Position numbers and translations under genes: made by a program. 64,000 nt of DNA from Streptomyces genisteinicus. Its GTDB lineage: Bacteria; Actinomycetota; Actinomycetes; Streptomycetales; Streptomycetaceae. The stretch lies in assembly GCF_014489615.1 (NCBI RefSeq), contig NZ_CP060825.1, forward strand, positions 1,295,001 to 1,359,000. The letters are read 5' to 3'. How positions within the stretch are numbered: position 1 is the stretch's first letter; each line of letters opens with the position of its first letter. The notes beneath the pieces are model-generated. The model made no database searches. It saw only the letters and a program-made list of their open reading frames with translations, and had not been told where the DNA came from. Below, piece after piece: positions 52,812 through 60,524 of the stretch.

Positions 52812-53011
52812 GCGGTCGCCAGATGCGCGCACTCGCACTGGCAGTTGTCGTCGTGGCAGAAGGACATGCATTCGACGAGGAGGTTGATGCAGGCCTGATC
52901 GCCCTGGGGAACGATCAGGTCCCCCAGGGCCGCCGGTCCGGCGGCCGGCCTTCGGTACTGCTCCGCGGCACCGCCCAGGGCGGCGTGCGCGGTCAACGGG
53001 GGAATCCTCAT
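52769..53011 (-). CDS. Cys-rich RiPP-precursor-like peptide, 80 aa
   Basis: ATG 53011 is preceded by AGGAGG. The first about 35 residues are Ala/Gly/Pro-rich (MRIPPLTAHAALGGAAEQYR ... AALGDLIVPQGDQ) and look like a leader; the rest is a core with eight Cys spaced CX6CX3CX4CXCXCX6CX7C and ending GGWPSPPCHMSA. It is the first gene of the operon and overlaps the protease gene, as many precursor genes precede their protease. No known lanthipeptide, thiopeptide or cyanobactin core pattern fits, and no YcaO gene is adjacent. Confidence 0.7.
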   Translation of the reverse strand: MRIPPLTAHAALGGAAEQYRRPAAGPAALGDLIVPQGDQACINLLVECMSFCHDDNCQCECAHLATACGGWPSPPCHMSA

Positions 53012-53355
53012 GGTGAGTCGGGCCTCCTGTCCGGCGGAGGAGGGCGACACGATACGGCTCGGTACGAGCGTACGGCGCGGACTCGGGCGTTCGACGCGGA
53101 AGCGTGCCGCCCCGTTTGACGTTCTCCTTCCACGCTACGCGCGGCCGGGCGCGGCCGCTCGGGGGCGGCGTGCCCGGTTCCGGACGCGGGACCGCTGTCC
53201 GGGAGCGCTCTCGCGCCCATGCGCCGAGCGGCCCGCTCCGACTGCTCCGGCGGGCACCGGAGCCGGAGCGGCGGAAGCCGTCCGTGGCCCCCGCCTTCGG
53301 CCGCCACCGCCCGGCGTCCCCGGCGCCCGGGTGCCCAGCGGGCATCATCGTGCGC
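53012..53355. promoter_or_regulatory. divergent spacer between peptide operon and 53356 gene
   Basis: This 344-bp spacer has no convincing gene. It should hold the promoter of the peptide-protease operon on the minus strand. No strong -35/-10 pair was recognised. Confidence 0.4.
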
Positions 53356-53811
53356 ATGGCACACCCGCACCTGCCGACGACCGAGGCCGCAGTCGCCGCG
53401 ATCCGCGAGATCGCGCGGGAGCACGACCGGGAGCTCGTCGTCACGGACGACATCGGCACCGACCAGGTCTCGCGCCGGGAGTCGGCGGACGCGTTCACCG
53501 CCGCGGACCCGGACGGCTCGCTGCCGCACGAGGCGTTCGTGGAGCTGGGCGGGCAACCGGCCGTCACCGTCCGGCTCTTCGCCGACGGGGACGCGAGGGT
53601 GAGCGTCGAGGACGTCGAGTTCCACGACGTCCCGCGCGACTCGGTACCGGGCTTCCTGCGCTCCGTGTACGGCGGCCTCGCGTACGTGAAGGGACGGTTC
53701 TTCCCGGTCGGCGAGTGGCTGGTGGTGCCGCTGCCCGGCGACGAGACCTACAAGGAGCTCATCCTGCTGAACGGGCTCACCCCGTGGCTGGCCCGCTCCG
53801 TCAGGCCGTAG
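53356..53811 (+). CDS. conserved hypothetical protein, 151 aa
   Basis: This soluble protein begins MAHPHLPTTEAAVAAIREIA and ends ILLNGLTPWLARSVRP. Alternating beta strands (AVTVRLFADGDARVSVEDVE, RFFPVGEWLVVPLPGD) suggest a compact alpha/beta fold. No motif was recognised. Its 3' end overlaps the convergent DUF397 gene by 11 bp. Confidence 0.75.
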   Translation: MAHPHLPTTEAAVAAIREIAREHDRELVVTDDIGTDQVSRRESADAFTAADPDGSLPHEAFVELGGQPAVTVRLFADGDARVSVEDVEFHDVPRDSVPGFLRSVYGGLAYVKGRFFPVGEWLVVPLPGDETYKELILLNGLTPWLARSVRP

Positions 53812-54016
53812 TCCCTGGCGCCCTCAGCCCGTCGACGAACACGGCCCACGCCGCACCGCCGACCACCACCACGGGCCCGCCCGGCCGCGTGGAGTCCCTG
53901 ACGGGGACGACCCCGCGGGGACCGTCCGCGACCTCGACGCAGTCTCCGCCGGAGGTGTTGCTGTAGCTGCTCGTCCGCCAGGCGACCGCGCCCAGGCCGA
54001 TCCGGCTGACTGTCAT
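53801..54016 (-). CDS. DUF397 protein, copy 1
   Basis: The 71-residue protein has the DUF397 pattern WRTSSYSNTSGGDCVEVADG and VPVRDSTRPGG, and ends VFVDGLRAPGTTA. DUF397 proteins are small partners of XRE-DUF5753 regulators (BldB/WhiJ-type systems). It is a tandem paralogue of the next gene at an offset of about 262 bp. Confidence 0.9.
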   Translation of the reverse strand: MTVSRIGLGAVAWRTSSYSNTSGGDCVEVADGPRGVVPVRDSTRPGGPVVVVGGAAWAVFVDGLRAPGTTA

Positions 54017-54065
54017 TTCGGGGGTCCTCCGGGGGTGCTGACCGCACGGACGCGCGGTGGGGCGA

Positions 54066-54278
54066 TCAGGACACAACCATCGTCTTCAATTGTCCGACGA
54101 ACACCGCCCACGCCCCGGCGCCGACCACCACCACGGCCCCGGCAGGCCGCGTGGAGTCCCTGACGGGGACGTGCCCGCGGGGACCGTCCGCGACCTCGAC
54201 GCACTCGCCGCCGTCTCCGTTGCTGTGACTGCTCGTCCGCCAAGCGACTGCGTCCAGGTCAATCCGGCTGCTTGCCAT
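54066..54278 (-). CDS. DUF397 protein, copy 2
   Basis: The 70-residue protein has WRTSSHSNGDGGECVEVADG and VPVRDSTRPAG. Its ATG overlaps the stop of the XRE regulator by 20 bp, so these two are coupled. Copy 1 lies just downstream and is very similar at the DNA level, showing recent tandem duplication. Confidence 0.92.
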   Translation of the reverse strand: MASSRIDLDAVAWRTSSHSNGDGGECVEVADGPRGHVPVRDSTRPAGAVVVVGAGAWAVFVGQLKTMVVS

Positions 54279-55110
54279 TTCGGTAGTCCTCTGCAGCTGC
54301 GTCGATCATGGCCAGGGACGCCTCCGGGGACAGTGCGGCGGCCCTGAGCCGATCGTATGCCTTGTGATACTGCTCGACGAGGGCCGGATCGTCGATCAAC
54401 TGCCCGTGATAGGCACCCTCGGTGTACAGCAGCGGAGGTGCGTCCGCGAACTGCATGAACATCATGTCCGTCTTCAGAAACGGCCGGGTCGGTGCGTTCC
54501 ACAGCAGCACTTGCAGAACGATGCGCCGTCGCGCGGCCAGCTCTCTGATGCGAGCGAGCTGCGCTGCCATGTCCTGGCGGGAGAGGAACGGCTGGAGGAC
54601 CAGCGACTCGTGGAGGACCACCCAGTACTCGGGTGTCCGGGGGTTGTCGAGAATCGCCGCCCTGCGCACCCGGGCCGCCACCTTCGCCTCGACCTCGTCC
54701 GGCTGGTCCATCGGGTGGGTCGCGTGGATGACGGCACGTGTGTACGCCTCGGTCTGCAGCAGACCGGGCACGAGCGCGGGACTCCACCTCTCGATCGACC
54801 GAGCACGCGGCTCCACTTCGGCCACCTGCGCGAAGTACCCGGCATGCGCACCCCGGCGCGCCCGCCGCACGTCCTCGCAGCGGCGCTCGAAGAATCCGTC
54901 CGTCCCCAGCAGCCGGTCGACGTGCCGTGCGAGGTCCGCGGGCATGCGGCGGGTGCCGCGCTCGATCTCGCTGAGCAGGCTCACGCCGTAGAAGCTGCCC
55001 TCGACCGTCTGCTGGAGCGTCAGGCCCGCCGCCTCCCGCTGGAAGCGCAACTCGGCCCCGTAGAGGGCCGGTACGCCAGCCGAGCCGTCGATGTCCTTGC
55101 GTGCCGCCAT
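54259..55110 (-). CDS. XRE-family regulator with DUF5753 (WhiJ-type)
   Basis: The 283-residue protein has an N-terminal Xre HTH (about 15-70), LRFQREAAGLTLQQTVEGSF and SLLSEIERGTRRMP. DUF5753 spans about 95-275 with ERWSPALVPGLLQTEAYTRA and LYTEGAYHGQLIDDPAL. In Streptomyces such proteins with DUF397 partners influence development and secondary metabolism. It is divergent from a small-protein/HATPase operon, as in known WhiJ/AbaA-type loci. Confidence 0.92.
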   Translation of the reverse strand: MAARKDIDGSAGVPALYGAELRFQREAAGLTLQQTVEGSFYGVSLLSEIERGTRRMPADLARHVDRLLGTDGFFERRCEDVRRARRGAHAGYFAQVAEVEPRARSIERWSPALVPGLLQTEAYTRAVIHATHPMDQPDEVEAKVAARVRRAAILDNPRTPEYWVVLHESLVLQPFLSRQDMAAQLARIRELAARRRIVLQVLLWNAPTRPFLKTDMMFMQFADAPPLLYTEGAYHGQLIDDPALVEQYHKAYDRLRAAALSPEASLAMIDAAAEDYRNGKQPD

Positions 55111-55179
55111 CGTTCACCGTTCCACGGTCCGTGCGGTGGAGTCAGAATCCCTTCCACCGTACGCACCGGGCCACCACGC

Positions 55180-55197
55180 TGTGAGCGCAACGTCACA
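55180..55197. promoter_or_regulatory. TGTGA-N8-TCACA dyad in the WhiJ-type divergent promoter
   Basis: The dyad lies 24 bp before the ATG at 55221 and 70 bp before the XRE start. It is a candidate operator of the XRE regulator. Confidence 0.4.
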
Positions 55198-55220
55198 CAC
55201 AGCACACGAAAGTGGCCCTC

Positions 55221-55451
55221 ATGAACGAGCGACGATCCGACGCACCCGATGGCGCACCCAATGCCGGGACGAGCGCGGACCGGCTGCGGGAAGCACTGGC
55301 CGCGCACGGCATCACCCTGCCGTCCCTCGGCGTGGACCTGCCGAGTTACGCCGGCGCCCTGCCCTGTCGGCAGCTGGTGGCGCTGGGAAACTGCAACCTC
55401 GCGACCGCCGACCGGCTGACGGCCGTGCTGCGCGCGGCGGCCCGGCGGTGA
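55221..55451 (+). CDS. small conserved protein of WhiJ-type locus, 76 aa
   Basis: This is a soluble helical protein with ADRLREALAAHGITLPSLGV and ALPCRQLVALGNCNLATADR. Such small proteins commonly precede an anti-sigma-like ATPase next to XRE-DUF5753 genes. The stop overlaps the next gene as GTGA. The start is ATG 55221, or GTG 55212. Confidence 0.75.
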   Translation: MNERRSDAPDGAPNAGTSADRLREALAAHGITLPSLGVDLPSYAGALPCRQLVALGNCNLATADRLTAVLRAAARR

Positions 55452-55819
55452 GCGGCGGGGACTTCGAGGCGGAACTGGAGGCGGTGCCCGAGGCGGTGCC
55501 GCTGCTGCGGCACGCCGTGCGCGCGCATCTGCGGCGTGAGTGCGCGGATGTGGAACTGGCGGTGAGCGAGCTGCTCGGGAACGTGGTGCGCCACGTGGGG
55601 CCGGGGGCACCGGTCAGGCTGCGGGTGAGCGGCGACGGGACGACGACCCGCGTCGAGGTGACGGACCGGACCGGCGACGCGGTTCCCGCCCCGCGCAGCC
55701 CGTCGCCTGACGAGGAGTCGGGGCGGGGCCTGGCCCTGCTCGAGGCGCTCGCCGTGCGGTGGGGCGTGGTGCGCGGGGCGGGCGGCAAGACCGTGTGGTG
55801 CGAGCTGGACGGGGGCTGA
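55448..55819 (+). CDS. RsbW-like HATPase (anti-sigma-type ATP-binding protein)
   Basis: The 123-residue protein has the GHKL ATPase N box VELAVSELLGNVVRHVG, the G1 region VEVTDRTGD and G2 SGRGLALLEALAVRWGV. Such proteins bind ATP and partner proteins and may act as anti-sigma or partner kinase. It is cotranscribed with the 76-aa gene. Confidence 0.88.
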   Translation: MSGGDFEAELEAVPEAVPLLRHAVRAHLRRECADVELAVSELLGNVVRHVGPGAPVRLRVSGDGTTTRVEVTDRTGDAVPAPRSPSPDEESGRGLALLEALAVRWGVVRGAGGKTVWCELDGG

Positions 55820-55823
55820 CCCG

Positions 55824-55855
55824 CGTGGGGGCCGGGCTCCGGCCCGGTCCCCACG
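55824..55855. terminator. bidirectional terminator between HATPase and alcohol dehydrogenase genes
   Basis: CGTGGGGGCCGGG pairs with CCCGGTCCCCACG (55824-55836, 55843-55855) with one mismatch, between convergent stops. Confidence 0.8.
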
Positions 55856-55861
55856 GGCACG

Positions 55862-56941
55862 TCAGAACATCACGAGCGCGCGGCCGCCCTTCCCCACGCG
55901 CATCGCGTCGAAGGCCGCCGGGATGTCCTCCAGCGTGATGCGGTCGGTCACCAGCGCGGACAGGTCGAGGGAGCCTTCGCGGACGAGGGCGGCGAGCACC
56001 GGGAGGTCGGCGGCGGGGTCGCAGTTGCCGTAGACGCAGCCGGACAGGGTGCGGCCCCAGTGGAAGATCTCCAGGGCGTTGAAGGTGACCTGCTGGTCCT
56101 TGCCGCCGATGCCGACCACCGTGGTGCGGCCGCCCCGGCGGGAGGCCTCCCAGGCGGTGCGGATGGTCACGGCCCGGCCGACGCACTCGATCGAGACGTC
56201 GACGCCGTGTCCGCCGGTGAGCTTGCGGATCTCGCGGGCGGTGGTGTCGGAGGCGACCACGTACTCGGTGGCACCGGCCGCGCGGGCCAGCGCCTCCTTC
56301 TCGGGCGACACGTCGACGGCGACGATCTGTCCGGCGCCCGCGATCCGCGCGGCCTGGAGGGTGGCGAGGCCGACACCGCCGACACCGAAGACCGCCACCG
56401 ACTCGCCCTCGCGCACCCGGGCGGAGTGGTGGACGGCCCCGTATCCGGTGAGGACCGCGCAGCCGAGCAGGGCGGCGTCGGCGAGCGGGATGCCGTCCGG
56501 GACGGGGAGCACGCAGTTCGCCGGGACCACGGTCTCCTCGGCGAAGGCCCCCACGTTGAGCCCCGGGTGGAGTTCGGTGCCGTCCCGGGAGACGGCATGG
56601 ACCCGGGACGCCCCGGCGAGGGCGTCGTTGCAGAGCCAGACCTCGCCGAGCGTGCAGGGATGGCAGACGCCGCAGGACGGAGCCCAGTTGAGGACGACCC
56701 CGTCGCCGGGGGCGACGCCGGTGACGCCCTCGCCCACGGAGACGACGGTGCCGGCGCCCTCGTGGCCGAGGACGGCGGGGACGGGGAGCCGCATCGTGCC
56801 GTCGGACAGGGAGAGGTCGGAGTGGCACACCCCGGCGGCGGCGAGCCGGACCCGCACCTGGCCGGGGCCGGGCTCGGGGAGGTCGATGGCGGTGATCTCC
56901 AGCGGAGATCCGACGGAGGGCAGGACTGCTGCACGGACCAC
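55862..56941 (-). CDS. zinc-dependent alcohol dehydrogenase (MDR)
   Basis: The 359-residue protein has the catalytic zinc region AAGVCHSDLSLSDG, structural zinc Cys in CGVCHPCTLGEVWLC, the GHEGAGTVVSVGEGV segment and the NAD loop GVGGVGLATLQ. GTG 56941 starts 17 bp after the aldehyde dehydrogenase stop with GGGAG as RBS. With the neighbour it forms an alcohol-to-aldehyde-to-acid module. A related dehydrogenase at 4409-5494 is mycothiol-specific; this one is more likely a general alcohol dehydrogenase. Confidence 0.92.
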   Translation of the reverse strand: MVRAAVLPSVGSPLEITAIDLPEPGPGQVRVRLAAAGVCHSDLSLSDGTMRLPVPAVLGHEGAGTVVSVGEGVTGVAPGDGVVLNWAPSCGVCHPCTLGEVWLCNDALAGASRVHAVSRDGTELHPGLNVGAFAEETVVPANCVLPVPDGIPLADAALLGCAVLTGYGAVHHSARVREGESVAVFGVGGVGLATLQAARIAGAGQIVAVDVSPEKEALARAAGATEYVVASDTTAREIRKLTGGHGVDVSIECVGRAVTIRTAWEASRRGGRTTVVGIGGKDQQVTFNALEIFHWGRTLSGCVYGNCDPAADLPVLAALVREGSLDLSALVTDRITLEDIPAAFDAMRVGKGGRALVMF

Positions 56942-56958
56942 GGTGGCGTTCTCCCGGC

Positions 56959-58353
56959 TCAGAACTGGAGGGACTTGGTCTGGAGGTACTCGGCGAGACC
57001 GTGCGGGCCGAGCTCCCGGCCGACGCCGGACCGCTTGTAGCCGCCGAAGGGGGCCAGCGGGTTGAACCGGCCGCCGTTGATGTCGACCTGGCCGGTGTCC
57101 ATCCGGCGGGCGAAGGCGACCGCCTCGGCGTCGTCGGCCGCCCACACCGCACCGGCCAGGCCGTAGACGGTGCCGTTGGCGATGGCGACGGCGTCCTCCT
57201 CGTCCTCGTACCTCATCAGGCAGACGACCGGGCCGAAGATCTCCTCCTGCGCGACCGTCATGTCGGGGGTGACGTCGGCGAGCACGGTCGGGCGGACGTA
57301 GTAGCCGGTCTCCAGCGGGGCGTCCGGGCCGCCCGCGACGAGGCGCGCGCCCTCGGCGAGGCCCTTCTCGATGTAGCCGCGCACCCGCTCCCGCTGTCCG
57401 GCGTTGACGAGCGGGCCGACGCGCTCGCCGGGCACGTACTTGGCGACGGCGGCCTCCGCGAGCGCGACGGCCTCGTCGTAGTGGTCCCGGTGGACGAGCA
57501 TCCTGGTCCAGGCGCTGCACGTCTGGCCGGAGTTGGACATCACGTTGGCGATGCCGACGTTCACCGCCCTGGCGAGGTCGGCGCCCGGCAGCACGACGTT
57601 CGCGGACTTGCCGCCCAGTTCGAGGGCCACCCGCTTGACGGCGGCGCCCGCGACGGCGCCGATCCGGCTGCCGACGGCGGTGGAGCCGGTGAAGGACACC
57701 AGGTCGACGCCGTCGTGCTCGGCGAGCGCCTGGCCGGCGACCGGACCGAGGCCGGTGACGAGGTTGACGACGCCGGCGGGGATGCCGGCCGCGTGCACCG
57801 CCTCGGCGAAGAGCTGGGCGGTCAGCGGGGTGTCCTCGGCGGGCTTGAGCACCACGGTGCAGCCCGCGGCGAGCGCGGGGGCGACCTTGGCGACGATCTG
57901 GTGGAGCGGATAGTTCCACGGCGTGATCGCGCCGACGACGCCGACCGGCTCCATCAGCACGGTCGAGGTGCCGAGCTTCTCCTCGAAGGCGTAGGAGCCC
58001 GCGAGGTCGGCGTAGGTGCCGGCCACCACGACCGGCAGCGAGGCGTGGACGGCGAGCGCGAGGGCCGGCGGGGCGCCGAGCTCGGCGGTGACGGTCTCGG
58101 CGATCTCCTCGGTCCTGCGGCCGAGTTCGTCGCGCAGCGCGCCGAGCAGGGCGGCGCGCTCGGCGGGCGGGGTGGCCGCCCAGGCGGGGAACGCCTCGCG
58201 GGCCGCGCGTACGGCCGCGTCGACGTCCTCGGCGGTGCCGGCCGGGACGTGCGCGATGACCTGCTCGTCGGCCGGGTTCACCACCGCGATGGTGTCCGTG
58301 CCGACGGCGGGCCGCCATCCGCCGCCGATGTACATGCCGTCGTGGGCCTTCAT
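56959..58353 (-). CDS. NAD(P)-dependent aldehyde dehydrogenase
   Basis: The 464-residue enzyme has the oxyanion Asn region AITPWNYPLHQIVAKVAPAL, the catalytic Glu in ALELGGKSANVVL, the catalytic Cys in SNSGQTCSAWTRM and QEEIFGPVVCLM. ATG 58353 follows GGAGGAGTGCG. An 18-bp dyad identical in pattern to the operator at 48079 lies 38 bp upstream. It converts an aldehyde to an acid that could become the substrate of the acyl-CoA pathway. Confidence 0.95.
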   Translation of the reverse strand: MKAHDGMYIGGGWRPAVGTDTIAVVNPADEQVIAHVPAGTAEDVDAAVRAAREAFPAWAATPPAERAALLGALRDELGRRTEEIAETVTAELGAPPALALAVHASLPVVVAGTYADLAGSYAFEEKLGTSTVLMEPVGVVGAITPWNYPLHQIVAKVAPALAAGCTVVLKPAEDTPLTAQLFAEAVHAAGIPAGVVNLVTGLGPVAGQALAEHDGVDLVSFTGSTAVGSRIGAVAGAAVKRVALELGGKSANVVLPGADLARAVNVGIANVMSNSGQTCSAWTRMLVHRDHYDEAVALAEAAVAKYVPGERVGPLVNAGQRERVRGYIEKGLAEGARLVAGGPDAPLETGYYVRPTVLADVTPDMTVAQEEIFGPVVCLMRYEDEEDAVAIANGTVYGLAGAVWAADDAEAVAFARRMDTGQVDINGGRFNPLAPFGGYKRSGVGRELGPHGLAEYLQTKSLQF

Positions 58354-58390
58354 CGCACTCCTCCACGCGTCGCGGTCGTCTCGCACCCCA

Positions 58391-58408
58391 AACTAGCGGT
58401 GTTAGTTT
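58391..58408. promoter_or_regulatory. TetR operator AACTA-GCGGTGT-TAGTTT before the aldehyde dehydrogenase
   Basis: It matches the 48079-48096 element at 13 of 18 positions, including both arms AACTA and TAGTTT and the inner C and TG. Confidence 0.7.
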
Positions 58409-58543
58409 TCGTGCGCCAGGGGTGCCCCGGCGGTGTGGCGGAGGCTACGCCGGGGGCCCGTCGCGGGGAAGGCGCCGGGGCGCGGGCCGCCGCGCGGGCG
58501 GGGGTCCGGGGCGCACCGCGCGCGGCGGCCCGCGCCCCGCGTG

Positions 58544-59566
58544 TCAGGCGTGGTCGCGGCGGCGGAGGACGTACGCGGCGGTGAGCGCCACCCCTCGGTC
58601 CTCGTCGCGCGCCAGCTCCGCGAGGGCGTCGGCGGCCACGGGCCCGGGGATGTCCGCGAGCGCCTGTGCCAGGCGCCTGCGGGCCGGTGCGTCTCCTGCG
58701 CACCCGGCGAGACGCTCCACCAGCGCGGCGGCGATCCGGTCCGCCGCCGCGGGCGACGCCGCCAGCGCGTGGAGCGCGTCGGCGGCCTCGACGTCGTTGG
58801 TCCCCGCCACGACCATGTCGGCGAGCACCGGGACCGCTTCGGCCGCGCCCCGCGCCCCGAGCGCGGGCGCCGCGACGCGGCGGACCGCCGCGTCGGGTCC
58901 GGCGAGGGCCCTCCGGAGCAGCGCCGTCGCCTCGTCCTGGGGCATCTCGGCGAGCGCCCTGACCGCCCGCTCGCGCACCGCGGCCTCGGGTGATCCGAGG
59001 CCCTCCGCCAGCGGCGCCCAGCCGTCGTCTCCGGAGCGCGCCAGCGCCCACCGCAGGGCCCCGGCGACGTGCGGGTCCGTCTCGCCGAGCGCCGCCTCGA
59101 CCAGTGCTTCCGCCGGAAGCGGTGCGGTCTCGGCGGTCGCCAGGGCGGCGCGCTGGCGCCGTGCGGCGCTGGCGGATCCGAGCTCCTGGAGGAGGGCGAC
59201 GGTCCGCAGGACGTCCTCCCATGCCGCGGGTCCGGCGGCGTCGATCCGGCGCAGCCGGGTGAGCAGCTCCGTCTCGGCCGCGATGCGCTCCCGGGTCCCG
59301 CGCACGAGTTCCGCGACGAGTTCCGCGGGCTCGAATCCGGGGTCGTCGAGGGCCCGCCCCACGTCCCGCAGGGACAGGCCGAGCGAGCGCAGGCTCTCGA
59401 TGTGGAAGATCCGGCGGATGTCGTCGGCGGAGTACTCCCGGTAGCCGCCGCCGGTGCGCTCCGTGGGCCGCACCAGCCCCAGCGACTCGTAGTGCCTGAG
59501 CATGCGGGCGCTGACGCCGGAGCGCCGCGCCACCTCGCCGATCAGCACCGTCCCACCGTCCGTCAC
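58544..59566 (-). CDS. MerR-type HTH fused to HEAT repeats
   Basis: The 340-residue protein has a MerR HTH (about 8-75), LIGEVARRSGVSARMLRHYE and GGGYREYSADDIRRI. A coiled-coil helix follows (about 85-125). From about 150 to 335 lie HEAT/PBS-lyase-type repeats (ALRWALARSGDDGWAPL, VRERAVRALAEMPQDEA, VRRVAAPALGARGAAEA). GTG 59566 overlaps the upstream HEAT gene stop. The repeats replace the usual metal or drug domain, so a protein ligand is likely. Confidence 0.9.
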   Translation of the reverse strand: MTDGGTVLIGEVARRSGVSARMLRHYESLGLVRPTERTGGGYREYSADDIRRIFHIESLRSLGLSLRDVGRALDDPGFEPAELVAELVRGTRERIAAETELLTRLRRIDAAGPAAWEDVLRTVALLQELGSASAARRQRAALATAETAPLPAEALVEAALGETDPHVAGALRWALARSGDDGWAPLAEGLGSPEAAVRERAVRALAEMPQDEATALLRRALAGPDAAVRRVAAPALGARGAAEAVPVLADMVVAGTNDVEAADALHALAASPAAADRIAAALVERLAGCAGDAPARRRLAQALADIPGPVAADALAELARDEDRGVALTAAYVLRRRDHA

Positions 59567-60354
59567 CTCTCCCGGTCGCGCCCGCCGAGGGCCACGACGC
59601 GCTTCGCCTCCTCGATCGCGAAGCCGAAGCCCGCGTCCGGGTCGCGCAGCAGATGCTCCGTGGCCATCGCGTGCTCGCGCACCTGAGGACAGGGGTCCAT
59701 CATCGCAGCGCGCAGCGCAGGGAGGACGGCCTCGCCGAGTCCGGTCAGCGCCCGGCTGAGGCTCAGCCGGGTCTCATGCGGTCCGCGGCCGAGCAGGGTG
59801 GCCAGCACGGCGGCGAGTTCCGGCTTCTCGTCCTCGGGGACCAGGACGACCGCCGCCCGCCACGCGCTGCGCGCCACGTCGTCGTCGGCGTCGCAGAGCA
59901 GGGCCCTGGTCACGGAGGGCCAGGCCCGCCGGTCGCCGATCTTGGACAGGGTGTGCAGTGCCTGGCTCCGTGCCTGTGCGCGGTCCGAGCCCAGCTCGCC
60001 GAGGAGCCCCGGGAGCACCGTGTCCGGGGAGTGCCGGGTCAGGGCCCAGGTGAGCGCCTCGCGCACGGAGAAGTCGGGTTCGACCGCGCACCGCTCGACC
60101 AGCAGGCCCACGAGCCGCTCGTCGGGGGACGTGCCGATCGCCATCGCGGTCCGCAGCCGGACCGTGGCCCGGTCGTCCCGGAGGCCCCGGCCGGCCCGTG
60201 CCGTGTCCGCGTCCGTCCCGCCCGCGCCCCCGGCGGGCCGCGCGTGCGCAGGCCCGGCCCGGTCGGCCGGGCCCGTCGCTCCCCCGGCTCCCGTCGTGTC
60301 CTCGGGGTTCCGCGTGCCCTCGGCGTTTTTCGTGTCCGGTGTCGGAAAGGTCAT
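59563..60354 (-). CDS. HEAT-repeat protein
   Basis: The 263-residue soluble protein has a disordered, Gly/Ala/Thr-rich N-terminus (1-60) and then HEAT repeats similar to those of the next gene (SVREALTWALTRHSPDTVLP, ARSQALHTLSKIGDRRAWPS, VREHAMATEHLLRDPD). It is translationally coupled with the MerR-HEAT gene and probably forms a complex with it. ATG 60354 follows GGAGG. Confidence 0.88.
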   Translation of the reverse strand: MTFPTPDTKNAEGTRNPEDTTGAGGATGPADRAGPAHARPAGGAGGTDADTARAGRGLRDDRATVRLRTAMAIGTSPDERLVGLLVERCAVEPDFSVREALTWALTRHSPDTVLPGLLGELGSDRAQARSQALHTLSKIGDRRAWPSVTRALLCDADDDVARSAWRAAVVLVPEDEKPELAAVLATLLGRGPHETRLSLSRALTGLGEAVLPALRAAMMDPCPQVREHAMATEHLLRDPDAGFGFAIEEAKRVVALGGRDRER

Positions 60355-60379
60355 GGGACACCTCCTCACCGGCAGTGAA

Positions 60380-60402
60380 GACCTTGGCATCGTGTCAAGG
60401 TC
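60380..60402 (-). promoter_or_regulatory. MerR-type operator of the HEAT operon
   Basis: GACCTTG-N9-CAAGGTC, a 23-bp dyad, lies 26 bp before the HEAT-gene ATG and overlaps TTGACA/TTGACC -35-like sequences, as expected for a MerR-family activator site. The MerR-HEAT protein is the obvious binder. Confidence 0.65.
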
Positions 60403-60524
60403 AAACAGAGGGGCGACGGCGCGCCGGTGGCCTGTCCGGGGGGAGCGGCGACCGGCACGCTCCGGACGCTTGTCACGGCCGGGCCGGGGAACCACAGTAG
60501 GTGCGCGTCCGGTGAAGGAGGAAC

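Noticed and set aside
50660..53011. Calling the peptide operon a cyanobactin cluster
   Set aside because: No YcaO cyclodehydratase, no PatE-like precursor with AYDG/E sites and no macrocyclase insert are visible.
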